Of a DNA stretch of 64,000 nt, positions 21,791-32,964 are shown in pieces. The notes below the pieces were generated by a model, which saw only the letters and a program-made list of their open reading frames with translations, had not been told where the DNA came from and did not search any database. The stretch is taken from assembly GCA_033239005.1 (NCBI GenBank), contig BSQZ01000036.1, forward strand, positions 3,301,001-3,365,000. Reading direction: 5' to 3'. This stretch comes from Lamellibrachia satsuma (taxonomy: Eukaryota; Annelida; Polychaeta; Sabellida; Siboglinidae). Every line of letters begins with the position of its first letter. The stretch's first letter is position 1. A program made the position numbers and the translations under genes.

Positions 21791-21823
21791 CTTAATCCTA
21801 ATTTGTGTCCAATGTTTGACACA

Positions 21824-22166
21824 TACTGTATTCGACCTATTAAGCATACATGCCCTAATTAATGCACACCCCCTTTTTTAATCAGCAGGATCCATAATTG
21901 TTTTATTTGACTAGTGTGGAACAACTGAAATGTTGCCATCTGGTGTTAAACAGTTGGCACCACTTTTCAGTTGTTCTGCACTAGTCACCAAATGACACCA
22001 CTAGTGTTAAACAGTTTGTTAGTCACCAAATGACACCACTAGTGTTAAACAGTTACTTTATTGCCCAGAGGAAAAATATTGGTGCACACTGATAAGAACT
22101 GATTCCTTTTTACATGGCCCAAATTTTTTTTAAATAAACTGCATGCTTATTAGATCAAATACAGTA
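21824..22166. mobile_element. MITE with TACTGTATTCAACC-type ends, unit B copy
   Basis: Left end TACTGTATTCGACCTATTAA and right end TTATTAGATCAAATACAGTA form inverted repeats. An internal segment (gttagtcaccaaatgacacc ... gtgttaaacagt) is duplicated in tandem, which unit A lacks. Confidence 0.85.
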
Positions 22167-22838
22167 AATAGTTTTAAACACTTGATAATCAAGAATGGTT
22201 GACCCAAACCAACTCGGACTGTACACTTTAAACCAGCGTTGTTTATGAGATGGTGGCGCCATCTCATGTGTTCTCTATCTGACGTCGGACAGTCAAAAAA
22301 TGGTGTCAACTGTACATTTACAAGAACATACTGTCTCCTAATCTTAACAATATGTTACGGTGTACTGTATGCTTAGACTTGTAGAAAACACTAAGTGCAG
22401 TCGTACGTTTGAAGCATTTGGAGAGCATCAGAGAGGAATACAATGTATTTCAACTATGAACATCCATTGGTATTGCAGCTCGTGTGCATTTCTTACTGAT
22501 ATAAAAACATACAATATTCTCTTCCTGATATTCACGTGCCTACTTTGATATCTGACATAACCAGATCATGTATAAATTATGTGCATATTATGGGATTGAA
22601 TCGGTTAACGGGAAACAGATTTGTACCAAACTATGAAATATTATGTGGTTTCATTCTAACAGTACCCACTACGTATGAATTACAAAATTGTAGGAAAATA
22701 TGTTACCCAAAATATGTTGAGTTGCTCAACAATTTTATCATTTTGCTGCGTTGTAATTTCATGTAAAAAGTTGGTTAAGTTCATTATTTAGACGTTTGTA
22801 GAAAATGTATATACTTCATTCCTGCGACTAATTTTCAG
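22167..22838. other. Region before the decayed exon, no gene
   Basis: Conserved between units A (13193-13950) and B, including the palindromic gagatggtggcgccatctc. The short open frame shared with unit A (begins ISDITRSCINYVHIMGLNRL) is interrupted differently in each and shows no recognised domain. Confidence 0.5.
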
Positions 22839-22907
22839 TGTGCCTTTGCGGCTGTGCTGCTGTTACTCATCACTATGGGGTCTACAACCCCAACACCACA
22901 ACCATGA
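22839..22907 (+). pseudogene. Decayed peptide-gene second exon, unit B
   Basis: Follows the acceptor actaattttcag and reads in frame CAFAAVLLLLITMGSTTPTP, then Q, P and TGA. It is a complete signal-peptide half with no mature cysteine region. The next-frame continuation has no cysteines either. No 15-nt first exon was seen upstream. It is therefore a relic, or at best would encode a signal peptide alone. Confidence 0.75.
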
Positions 22908-23295
22908 TGGAAGCCCACGACAGTAACGAGTATCTAAGTGGTGGAATTCTAAGAACAGTAATTTCTGCTCATGCCATATATAGTGTGTTTTGATTTAAAA
23001 AGAAATTTTAATTGTGCACACACTAATGTAATAATATATAATTCTTATTGAGCCATATCCATAAAATAATCAAAAGTGTTTGACATCATTAAATAATGTC
23101 TAAAGAAAATGATGAATTAAAATAAAATAAAGAAAAATGATCTATGATTATTTCATTAATTACTTAATTAATGTTGCAAAACCAAGTGGATGAAATATTT
23201 AAATGAGTATAGAAACAATATAAAATACTGACCTCGTACTTACAATATGTATTTTATCTTGTTCTTTTTATTATAGTATATAATATTATATTATG

Positions 23296-23308
<13 letters not shown>

Positions 23309-23334
<26 letters not shown>
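23309..23334. repeat. (TA)n microsatellite with TG lead
   Basis: Counterpart of 14285-14352, much shorter here. Confidence 0.9.
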
Positions 23335-23690
23335 TGCCATTTACATTTAAGGATTAAACTGATTGACTGCCTATCATTGTCAAGTTTTAAACTTGGTTTT
23401 GCATATAACATTTCAAAAACTGATTCATTTACAACTTGTACTTTTGTATTATATATTAATGCTTAATAAAAATCAATTCAATTGTTTATGCATCTGTCTC
23501 TTTCCAGATTAATTAGAAAAATATGCATAAAAAATAGTGAATGTAAAATACGCTGTGTATATTATTCACAAGATTACTAGTTAACAAACAACACTGCAGT
23601 TTGTGAATTTGTAGCAAATACAGGCCAGCAAGCATTCATCCTACTGAAAAAATTTTATTTACACGATGACAAAGATTTTTCCCTATACAA

Positions 23691-24385
23691 CAGGGGTGAG
23701 ATTTAGCGGTCGCCCAGTCGCCAATGGTGCCCAAAAATGGCTTCAGGCAACTTAAATTTTTGACTACAGTAGCCCGCATGGCGACTCGAAATATTTACGG
23801 AGCTGCAATATTTTAGATAGAGCAAAAATAAATGGAATGTTAATAAGTTAGAAGTGTTGTCCTGGCTATATCGCATTTATGTTAACCATAAATTGTGTTT
23901 GTGACACGTTTGACATTGCAAGAAATGTTGGCAAACTGTAGCCGAAGCAATATCAATAGGGAGCATTCATTATGTTTTTAATCAACCACATTGACACTCA
24001 ATATGTAACTGAACAGTCATTCTACACTGACATAATAAACGGTGATGTGAATAGTCTTGGTGCCGTGTGGCGCCACTTTTCGCGTAGACTGTAGGTATAC
24101 CATGTTATGAAAACAAACAATTGTACAATTGTATACTGTATTTTATTCAGTATTATGTATTACATTGTATTGATCCTGCCTTGAAAATAAATATTTAAAA
24201 ACTGTTTGTTTTGGATGTTTTTATTTGTTGATGTTGATCATATATTCTATCTTCAAAGTATTTTCTTTCTATCATCAGAGTATTGATTAGCAAGAGGGCT
24301 ACCTAAGAGGCTGTCGGGCTACTTCACTTTGCAAGGTTGGTAGCCCGACTGGCTACCTTCCACAACTTGCTAAATCTCATCCCTG
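23691..24385. mobile_element. hAT-like non-autonomous element, copy 2
   Basis: Ends CAGGGGTGAGATTTAGC and GCTAAATCTCATCCCTG are 17-bp inverted repeats with one mismatch. The empty site in unit A shows the exact insertion point, with a 5-bp target duplication (tacaa / cacaa, one difference). 695 bp, no transposase frame. The interior matches the copy at 2987-3917. Confidence 0.85.
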
Positions 24386-24714
24386 CACAAATCACATAAT
24401 TATTAATAACAATAATATGGCGCCATCTATTGATAAAACCGAGGCATTTCCACCTGGTGATCATTACAAACACTATTCATTCTGTGGTTCACCTATTTGC
24501 AAAGAATGATAAGATGTTGCAGTATTTAACCTCAACACAACAATGTTATCAAAGCTGCTGATGCATGCAGATGTGTTTAACTCATAGGAGCAGTGTGCCA
24601 AGTATAATTATTTATTTGCAATGAGACCAGTTTCAGAATGAACTGATTACCTTCAATCAAATATGTATGATGAACATGCTAAAATTTAATTTTATTGACC
24701 TTTGTAAATATAAA

Positions 24715-25100
24715 AAAGAAATATTCCAAAAATAAATTTAATAAATTGACCCACCCACCCACACCCTTTTAAAAATGGAAAATTGGAGGAAATATCCACT
24801 CACTACCAATGCAGTGAATAGAAATATTTTTTTATTTCAACAAAGAGAAAAATACGCCTCTCCCATTTTTGTGTGAAATTCCAAGTGAACCATTGACCCA
24901 TACACCCTCATCCAATTCCTGGGTATTACCCGAATTTTTATTTTCACAAAGTTCCTTAGTTTGAGCATTTTAACATGTGATTCTCCCCCAGAATAACTTA
25001 AGTCAACACTGACAGCAGCCAGGAACACAGGAAAGCTGCAATCTTAGCTCCAAAATCACCAACATTGATCCTGACATGTGTCCTCTTGTCAAAACAAGCT
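24715..25100. repeat. Interspersed repeat, unit B copy
   Basis: Matches 15060-15400, with the run cccacccacccacaccc at its left side. Confidence 0.55.
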
Positions 25101-25339
25101 CCCCATGTAAGGGCATTATTTACACGCAAAAATACAAGTCAGAAGGGTTGCACAGTGGTGCCCTCTGCTGTATTGTTCTGAAGCTGACGACAGAGTTAGT
25201 CAGGAGGTGGCGTCTCTGGGAACAGACCATTATTTTACTTCCAGGTTCATCTCATGAATAAAGTATCAGTGGTTTTGATACAGTAATCCCTTTCAAGGAT
25301 TTCCTGCACCTTGAACAATAGTACAGACAATTAACACAC

Positions 25340-25580
25340 TTTTTGTGTCATCAAAGAAATACAGTAGTGCTTTTGTCAAATCCTGCAATTTTGCTTTTGA
25401 AACAATCAACATACCGGTAGAAGATGCTCCCCCCAGCAGAAGTGTTATAGTGTACAAATGTGCCATTTCCCTGTTTGTAAAAAAATTGTCCTGGGTGCAT
25501 CAAGTCCTCAAAATGGGGTACCATCTCAAAATCACAGGGACTTTATTCATGCACCATCAACCCATAGTTAAAATAATGAT
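25340..25580. repeat. Interspersed repeat, shared with 6845-7080
   Basis: Shares ttttgtcaaatcctgcaatt, cagcagaagt, caaatgtgcc and tctcaaaatcac with the intron of gene 2. Confidence 0.6.
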
Positions 25581-25784
25581 CTGTTCCCTGTTTACGAGCT
25601 GATCATTTCTGAACATTGCACCAAACGACACATCTGTTGTGTGTTTTCACATAAAATTTATGTGACTTGGTCACCCAGGCTGCATGGGTCTCAGGGCAAC
25701 AAGGAAAAAACAGAATAAAAACTATAATTTGTTTGTGAAGTCTTCGTAAATTGAAAATATCATCTCAAATGAACCAGACTGAAT

Positions 25785-27845
25785 TACAAGTTACCAGCTG
25801 TGATGTGTTTCTGTGTTGGTGTGGTAGGTTTGTTTATGAGAATATCCAGTGACTTCTCCTTAACTGGTAGTGTTTCAAGTGGTAGCAGCTGGCCTCTATT
25901 TTTGCCATGGTCTGGTTTATGTTGAAAATCTCCAAACTTGTTGAATTTTTCTCTCACACTGATTTCCTTAAATCGCACACACAAAGTATATATACATTTT
26001 ATATGGCTGTTAATTAAAAATATTCATAAAGACAACTTGCTGCTAATTAAAAATATATAGAAGGTGAAGACAATCACAACATGTGAAGCAAGTTGGTTAA
26101 CATGTAAAATTGTATGTGACCAAGTTTTCAAATGGAAAGGAAGGAAGCTATAATGACAGTTTACCATAGTGATAGGTGAAATTGTTTTATTATAATTAAT
26201 TAAACAAATTGAAGAAGACATTTAACTACTTAATGTACAACTTCAATTTTGGATATACAAATGAATAAGCCCCTGCACTACATGTGGCTAATTACGACAT
26301 TGCAAAGGGGTTATATCTAGCAATGTGTAAAACTAAAACACATTTCCTCAACATGAGTACCCAAGTTCAACATGATTTTGCTTTAGCTTTACAAATTACT
26401 TATTGATCCACGATTAATGCATAAATAAACTTTAATTTGTGCAGCAATGTTTAGTGACAATGACTGTGACAAATGAACTGTTCCATTAGGCCAAACTGTG
26501 AAACTCCTTTGAATAATTGTAACAGTTGGTCAGGTTATCGGAAACGCAGGTTACTAGACATTGGAGATATCCTACTCAGGACAAGACTTAGTGATGACTG
26601 CAAACTATGCAAAATATCACATGCATGCAGTAATATTTCACATTTGTCTAGGTAGTGTGATGAATGTTTACATGTGGACATGAAAATAAGAAAATGTAAA
26701 TGAAAATGTCAGCCTTATTACAAAATAAATTACTATTCCATAACAGATGTTATAGGCAAATTATGTTGAAAACCATACTTTGCCATACTATATAAGAATA
26801 TCACCCATAGGATGAAGCAGTGTTTGACCCAAATTCTCCCTGCATTAATCCATCAGCCTCAATTCCCTTCTCCATTTCCAACCTCCAGCAAGTTCAATGA
26901 TATACAGATAAACATACAGTAACAGTAACAGTAACAGTAACAATTCATTGGACCATTTTGTATTTCAAGCTTATTTTCTGAGCATCAGAAATGATTGAAA
27001 TTGTCAACGTACGTTGTACATGTGCCTTAGATATGAAATATCATGGGGAAAATGTGTTACATGATTAGTCAGTTGTTTGTTTTAATTAAAGCATAATAAA
27101 AAGTGAATAAATTATTAATTGAAAAATAAATTGGAATGACCAATATTGGTTTAAATTGACATACTACTATAGCTGGACCGTAGTTTAGTAGTTGATTTAA
27201 ACCAGTGTCAGGAATACAGTTCAATTTTTTATTCATATTTTATAAATTTTTCATTATTTGTTAATTAACTAACAAATGCCTAATCACATAACATATATAA
27301 AAAAACAATATTCCACATCTATGACAAGTTTCTGGTGGGACCAAGAGGATATGCCTAAAATACAAAATGGTCCAATGACTTTTTACCAGGGGTAATGTAT
27401 ACTTCATTATAAAATCTGAACTCTACGAAAACAGATTAACCAAACAAATTTTACCCCCACCCTGTCATTAAACCCTGCCAAGTTTTCCAGTTAGGGGGTC
27501 TTTACTTACAGAGGGTGATTACCCCAGACAAAGCCATCCTTTGTAAAGTCCTACACCAGGAATGTCAGACAACCAGAGGTAGTTAGTTATCTCATTAGTC
27601 AAACACCCTCTGTTGAATTGGCAAGTGTGCCCTATGCAACATGCCCACCCCTGGGGTGTATCGTTCCCCCAGGTGTTCAAGTCTACCTGTGGTGTCTACA
27701 GAGAACACACTAAACATCTGAAGCAAAATGCCATGACACTTCCATGACTTAAATAAAAAATCCACAATTAAAAAAAGAAGGAAATGTATGATTTTCATTG
27801 ATTAATTGCTGCTAATTGTGGGTTTTGTATAATTAAAATGCTCAA
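25785..27845. other. 2.06-kb block present only in unit B
   Basis: Unit A runs straight through this point (near 15865). The motif ctcaaat flanks the block on both sides (about 25765 and 27841), which could be a target duplication. Inside are a (gtaaca)n patch at 26920-26945 and an inverted pair attggaccattttgtattt (26948) / aaatacaaaatggtccaat (27360). No reverse transcriptase, transposase or host exon was recognised; it could equally be a deletion in unit A. Confidence 0.6.
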
Positions 27846-28345
27846 ATTCTATTGAGGCACTGGCGCATTGTGATTGGCAGGTGGTTCCTTGACCTTGGGG
27901 CTGCACACGAGAAAGCATGTTTGGTGATTTTCGTGCAATAAGTAGGTTTTTTAAGGAGTAACTTGTCGGAAAAGCACAGACAGCGTGTCAGGAATAAGGA
28001 GACAGAAGTGCTGATAGGTATGGAGGTGTGAGCCCATGAAAGCATTTTAAAGTGAGAAGTCAGGTCTTCATATTGATGCAACATTTCATTGGAAGCCAGT
28101 GTAACTCCAAGAGCATGGGTGTGACACGGTCGGTCGGTCAGTTGGGTTTGGAGCAAATCATTATGACATGAGCACAGGGATTTTGCACCCACTATAGTTC
28201 ATCAATTACAGTCATGAGCACGTCATTGAGGAGGTTATCATAGCAGTCAATGTGGGAGATGACTGGGACATGGACAAGATGTCTGGTGTGTTCAAGGTAG
28301 AACACACGAATAAATAAATAAATAGTGATGAATACGTCCAATGTT
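27846..28345. repeat. Repeat at the end of unit B, paralogous to 15850-16290
   Basis: Carries the same cattggaagccagtgtaact and gagcatgggtgtgac landmarks, plus about 40 bp (gaaagcattttaaagtgaga) missing in unit A. Ends in aataaataaataa. Confidence 0.6.
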
Positions 28346-28709
28346 GAGAAGGCAGTAGTTTACTGAAATGTTTACATAATATATTATGCTGTTTGAGGGA
28401 CATGTTTTCATCTAATGAGTTATGGACCAACCGCCTCCATCACTCATAGCTGGATCAATGGACTGGCAAATGATATGATCACATACTGCAAGGCAGGTGA
28501 TTCGGTGATGTATCATAACAGTCAGAGTAAGTAAAGTATGTTTATGAGAAGAACCCCACAAGAGAAATTGTAAGTCATTGCCACAACAAATGTACATTTG
28601 ATGAAGCAAACTACAAAATATGACATGAGGCAGAGAAGAATTGATACAGGCCTCACACGCTGCTCCCTGTCTAGACACAGTTGTTTGTCATCATCTCGCC
28701 TCTACAGAA
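28346..28709. other. No gene recognised
   Basis: Short minus-strand frames here show no domain or splice support. Confidence 0.5.
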
Positions 28710-29110
28710 AATGGCAGACAATAAAAGAATGTGTCATTTGCACAAGCAAAAAACTACAATAACTGCGAATGATTAATCATAATTTCCTGTCTAGTTTTGA
28801 AAGCTCTTCCACAAAAGAAAAATATTTCTAAAAAAATTTTTTTTTAACATACCTAAAATGCAACAGATTAAAATACCACAGATTAAAATAATGTATCATT
28901 TACATGAGTAAAAACGATAATAACTGCAACCGATTAATCACAATGTTCTGCTTATTTTCATATAATCTCTTCCACAAAAGGAAAATATTTCTCAAAAAAA
29001 GTTTGTTGATATTCCTTCGTGCCTTAAATGCAAAAGATTAAAATGCCAGAGATTAAGAGAATGGCGTTTGCACAAGCAAAAACAATAACTGCGTATAGCA
29101 TTCTCAAAAA
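28710..29110. repeat. Tandem repeat, unit about 165 bp, 2.5 copies
   Basis: Landmarks recur with a spacing of 162-170 bp: cacaagcaaaaa-ctacaataactgcg (28740, 28902, 29072), ctcttccacaaaag (28804, 28967) and the pair cagattaaaa. Confidence 0.8.
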
Positions 29111-30179
29111 ATTGTTTGTTTATATTCCCTGATGCCTTATCACAAGTGGCGCCATGTAAGACTCTATGCAGAATCCAGTGGATGACATACTTTCTAGTAG
29201 AACTTTTCTGGTTACAATGCTGTTCAGACATTGTGGGGATTATGTGTCTGTATTGTAGACCCAGTTTGGTGGAACTTTTCTCCAAGTGTTTTTCTGCAAA
29301 TGCCAATGGCATTTCAGGGATTCTGATAGTAGAGTAGAGTAGAAAGACAAATGTAATTATCTTTGCTCATCAGAAGAAATTGTTTTGCTGCAATATTCCA
29401 TCAGCACCATGTCAATATGTTTACAGTAGCTTTTTTGTCAGTGTCATCGTTAGTTTCTACTGTCAATAACATGACAAGACAATGTCAATGTCATTGTCCG
29501 CTGTCATTAGGTATAAGTGTCATCATCTAAGTCCATTTATGTCAACTGCCAAGGTCACTTACACCTTAAATGAAACAGACGTTTATACGGAACATTAATC
29601 AGGTTTGTGCTCAGGGTTTTGGAAAGGGAGGTTTGGAAAGGGAGGTTTGGAAAGGGAGGTTTGGAAATACACAATCAGCCGGGATTTCTGGGATGATTTG
29701 TGAAAATGCTACAGCTAAAACAAGCTCCCTCGAATGAACCCCCCCAAACTCCCCTGAGGACGGGCATGTTACTAGTCCGTGGACAATCGGTCTGTGGATG
29801 AAATGAAAGTGAAATCCCATCAATCCATGCTGATAGAAAGGGAAGTAAAGCACCCAACTGGGATGACCAATCAGGCATGTGTTGTACACTCACAAAAGTA
29901 TCTGACTATTACTCACCAAACTCCATGAGCCGGTGTGACACCACACAAGTAGAATGGAACATTGCAAAGATGCAGTTGAGTTGAATGTGGATCAGAACCT
30001 GGTTGCACATGGACAGTCGTTATGACTGAATATGCTATTACTACAACAATAACGACTACTACTACTCTCGGTTCTCACTGTCAGTCGCGCTTGGGCAAGT
30101 GTGCACCACTGCTTGAAGTCTATGAATTTTTTCTTCAAATTGTTTTCTTAAATTTTTTTTCTTCATATTTATCTTCACA
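29111..30179. other. No gene; short 14-bp tandem repeat
   Basis: Contains four copies of tttggaaagggagg at about 29618-29667. I checked the minus strand here for the missing second half of the lectin domain at 30413-30660 and did not find it. Confidence 0.5.
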
Positions 30180-30385
30180 TTTTCTTTAAAAACTACTACT
30201 ACTACTACTACTACTAATAATAATAATAATAAAAGTATTTATATAGTGCCCGATCAATCAAGATTGCCCTAAGGCACTTTACATACATGTAATTATATTA
30301 AAAACAATATATCATTGTAAAACTGAACTACTACTATTACCTCTACTACGACTACTACAACAACTACTACAGCTACAAGTATTAC
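30180..30385. repeat. (ACT)n / (AAT)n simple repeats with a conserved tail block
   Basis: Runs of act and aat flank a block atttatatagtgcccgatca ... ggcactttacatac (30236-30295), resembling the atttatatagcgcc...gcgctttaca block found in many metazoan repeats. A second copy is at 44300-44345. Confidence 0.8.
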
Positions 30386-30412
30386 TACTACTATTACCAA
30401 CATCAAACTTAC

Positions 30413-30660
30413 CTTGAGTGTGGTGTTCGTGACGCACTTCGTATCCTCGACTGCCGTGGACGAGCTAGTCTCCTTTTCTCCCTGGTGAGGCAGCACTGGC
30501 CACAACATCAGCCCAAATGAACACATCTTGCTGCTCGGCACCAGTCGACCGAAGTTGGCCGCCTGAATGCTGATGGTTGTGCCGTATGGACAGCGAATCT
30601 TGAGTTTATCATTTTCGCAGGCGTGGTCCCGGAATGTGAACAGCGTGCTTGTCAATAAGC
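30413..30660 (-). CDS. Internal exon, SUEL (galactose-binding lectin) domain, EVA-1-like
   Basis: Read on the minus strand the exon begins after the acceptor tgttcaacag with LLTSTLFTFRDHAC, continues KLKIRCPYGTTISIQAANFG, and ends after a diverged loop with DTKCVTNTTLK at a strong donor (AAG then GTAAGT). HAC-x4-L-x-I-x-C-P-x-G-x-x-I-S-I-Q-x-A-x-F/Y-G is the start of the SUEL lectin domain, and the following cysteines fit its first half. The leucine-rich run before HAC and the Cys-Val-x-x-x-T end resemble the first SUEL domain of EVA-1 / EVA1C proteins, axon-guidance (Slit/Robo co-receptor) membrane proteins. Latrophilin-type proteins are the main alternative. The exon is 248 nt. The second half of the domain must lie in a downstream exon, which I did not find to the left; the valine-rich frame after the donor is intron. 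Confidence 0.8.
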
Positions 30661-30719
30661 CTGTTGAACAATGCAAGATAACAGTAATAATAATGTTGAC
30701 ACTGGGTTGTAATAATATA

Positions 30720-32500
30720 TAGTACAGCGACAAGTTTTATATAACCATTATATCAATAACATCCAAAACTACTAGATTATATTCTTTACAAAACAGTATT
30801 TTGGATATGGATATAGCGTATATAAGATAATTATGAAACAATAATTATGATAATTATTAATCTTTTGAAATGAATGTTAAATACAAGTGAACACATGTAT
30901 ATATTAATACCAGTCACTTATTGGTACATAAGACCCTAAAAGTGACCATAAAATGCAGTTTTACCATTGGTGATAACAGAACAAGCAATACATATTTTAA
31001 TTCTTAATTTCCTTTGTAACCACACTTACAAGTTTTGGATGACAGTAGCAAAAAGCAACATTTTTTCTCGGATCATACCCATTCAATACCAAAATTGCAA
31101 ACATGCTGCTGTGAATTTACTAGCACTGTTCATATGTTATATCAGTATACATGTCCACTGAAACACCAAACAAACAAAATAAGTTAATATATCGAGAAAA
31201 AAATCAATAACACTTTTTGAGGAAGTCCCCTAAATTTGACCCACCATCCCAATCCGAAACGCATCGATCATGTAGAGTTACCTGGGCACACTTGGTTGCA
31301 CGCATCTAACAAGTAGGTTCTACTGACACATATATCAAGGTAAGTGCGCCTCGCTCCAATGAACATCAACTCTCGAGTCACACCTAATAATTACGGCGAT
31401 GACAGAAAACCGCCATTCCAATGGGACACTCACCGTGACTCTCTCGGTTACTTGAGTCACTCTATAAATTAGTTATTTCTTAAATCCTTATTTCAAAAGT
31501 TAATGACCTTATTGACCTCTCGGAGAAAGCTGATTATAAGAGAGTTGTGAAAATGTAAAACAAACTTTAAAAGAAAATTATTTATAGGGGGGAGAACTGC
31601 GTAGATGCCCCCCCTACAAGGGTATGTAAAAAGCACTTATGTTGCCCACTACCCTTCATTAAAGCAAATTATATACATATTATATATGGTCTTTAATTTG
31701 TTCACACATATACATACATAGGACTATAGCAGGACTGAGGAAACAGTGACGTGGACAAGGAATAGAAGATGTAACATTTAAAGAACTGTACAATGCTTTT
31801 AACTGGTTAACTTATATACAGCTAGTTGTTTTGTTTTGTATAATTAAAATGTATCGTTATCAAAGTACTAAATTAACAGTCACATACTTCATGTTTTAAC
31901 GTTTACTGCTGTATTACATTTACCATTGAAATGATATAAAACAGGAATTCGGCAGATCACTAAAAAATCTGTTAAAAAATTTTATTTTTTACCTTCAAAA
32001 CTGAAAATTAGTTGATTGGTCTTTTAATATAATAAAGTGGAATCTATCTATGTTGTAAACACAGCCAACTATCGCCGACTCTTAATCACAGAAATGCTAG
32101 GAATAGTCCAAATCCAAATGTTCCAACCAGATGAATTGTGGGGCACCACAAACAGTGGTACATAAACATTGTCGTCATCGACTTCAGCTGCATTCGACAC
32201 TTCAGTTGCTACAAGCATATGCCCTCGAATCACCTCCTGAATTTACGGTCTGCCGTAAAACCAATTTCATCTGAGAGAGGCGATAAGGCATTCCTAGCGC
32301 TTATCAAAGATTCCTTGGACTGCAGCAAAGGGGAAACATAGGCTAAATGACGTAGAATAAATCTTCACGGAATGGCATCAATATTGTGACAGAATGCTAC
32401 ACTAACTGACATATGACACTAGTCTATTCCCATTGACTTTATCTTATGTTTTCATAGGGACACACTTCCCACTAAACCATACATCATACGTCTCCACAAT
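30720..32500. other. Probable intron or intergenic DNA, no exon recognised
   Basis: AT-rich sequence upstream (on the minus strand) of the lectin exon. A GTGAGT donor-like site on the minus strand near 31435 follows gagagagtcacg but has no supportable exon. Confidence 0.5.
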
Positions 32501-32504
32501 TGTG

Positions 32505-32660
32505 AGGTCCAGTGGTTAGAACTAGGACTCTCAGTTGAAAGGACCACAGTTCATATCCATTAGCTTCAATTTTGAAGCACGGGCAATCTTTTACTTCCTC
32601 TGGCATAGACACCACACAGAAGGGACCAAGTTTGGAGTCTCTGGTCACTTGATCGCAATC
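32505..32660 (+). mobile_element. Degenerate tRNA-derived SINE
   Basis: An A-box-like tggttagaactagg and B-box-like agttcatatcc are followed by the family body (ttttgaagcacgggcaatct, then agaagggacca). Confidence 0.6.
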
Positions 32661-32769
32661 GTTGTGAAAAATTGCATTAAAATGCCAGTCCAGATGCTCT
32701 CATGTTGCCAATGGAAAACCCATTTACAGCAAATCCTTTCAAAAGTTGTCTGAAGTTGGCTATTTACTA

Positions 32770-32865
32770 TCTCTTCTGAAAGAAACAGGCAAAGTGAGAT
32801 GAACGAAATTGCCCAAGTTTCGAAAGGGCCGAGGTGGAATCAAACCACCACCCTCTCAATCGACA
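32770..32865 (-). mobile_element. tRNA-derived SINE, minus orientation
   Basis: On the minus strand, ggtggtttgattccacctcg (B box) then ttcgaaacttgggcaatttc, matching the SINE at 46818. Confidence 0.75.
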
Positions 32866-32894
32866 CATGGGCATGAATGAGTACCTGGCAGCAG

Positions 32895-32898
<4 letters not shown>

Positions 32899-32960
<62 letters not shown>
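32899..32960. repeat. (TA)n microsatellite
   Basis: Uninterrupted TA tract. Confidence 0.98.

Positions 32961-32964
<4 letters not shown>

Larger units (their letters stand above)
16330..28345. repeat. Segmental duplication unit B (genes 5, 6 and a decayed exon)
   Basis: Same order as unit A, with three extra blocks: about 1.09 kb at 17142-18232, a hAT-like element at 23691-24385, and about 2.06 kb at 25785-27845. Without them the unit is about 8.2 kb. Homology fades after gatgaatacgtccaatg at about 28340. Confidence 0.9.

Noticed and set aside
30293..30412. C-terminal part of the 146-codon minus-strand frame (valine-rich) as a membrane segment
   Set aside because: It lies after a strong GTAAGT donor and is translated (ACT)n repeat, so it is intron.
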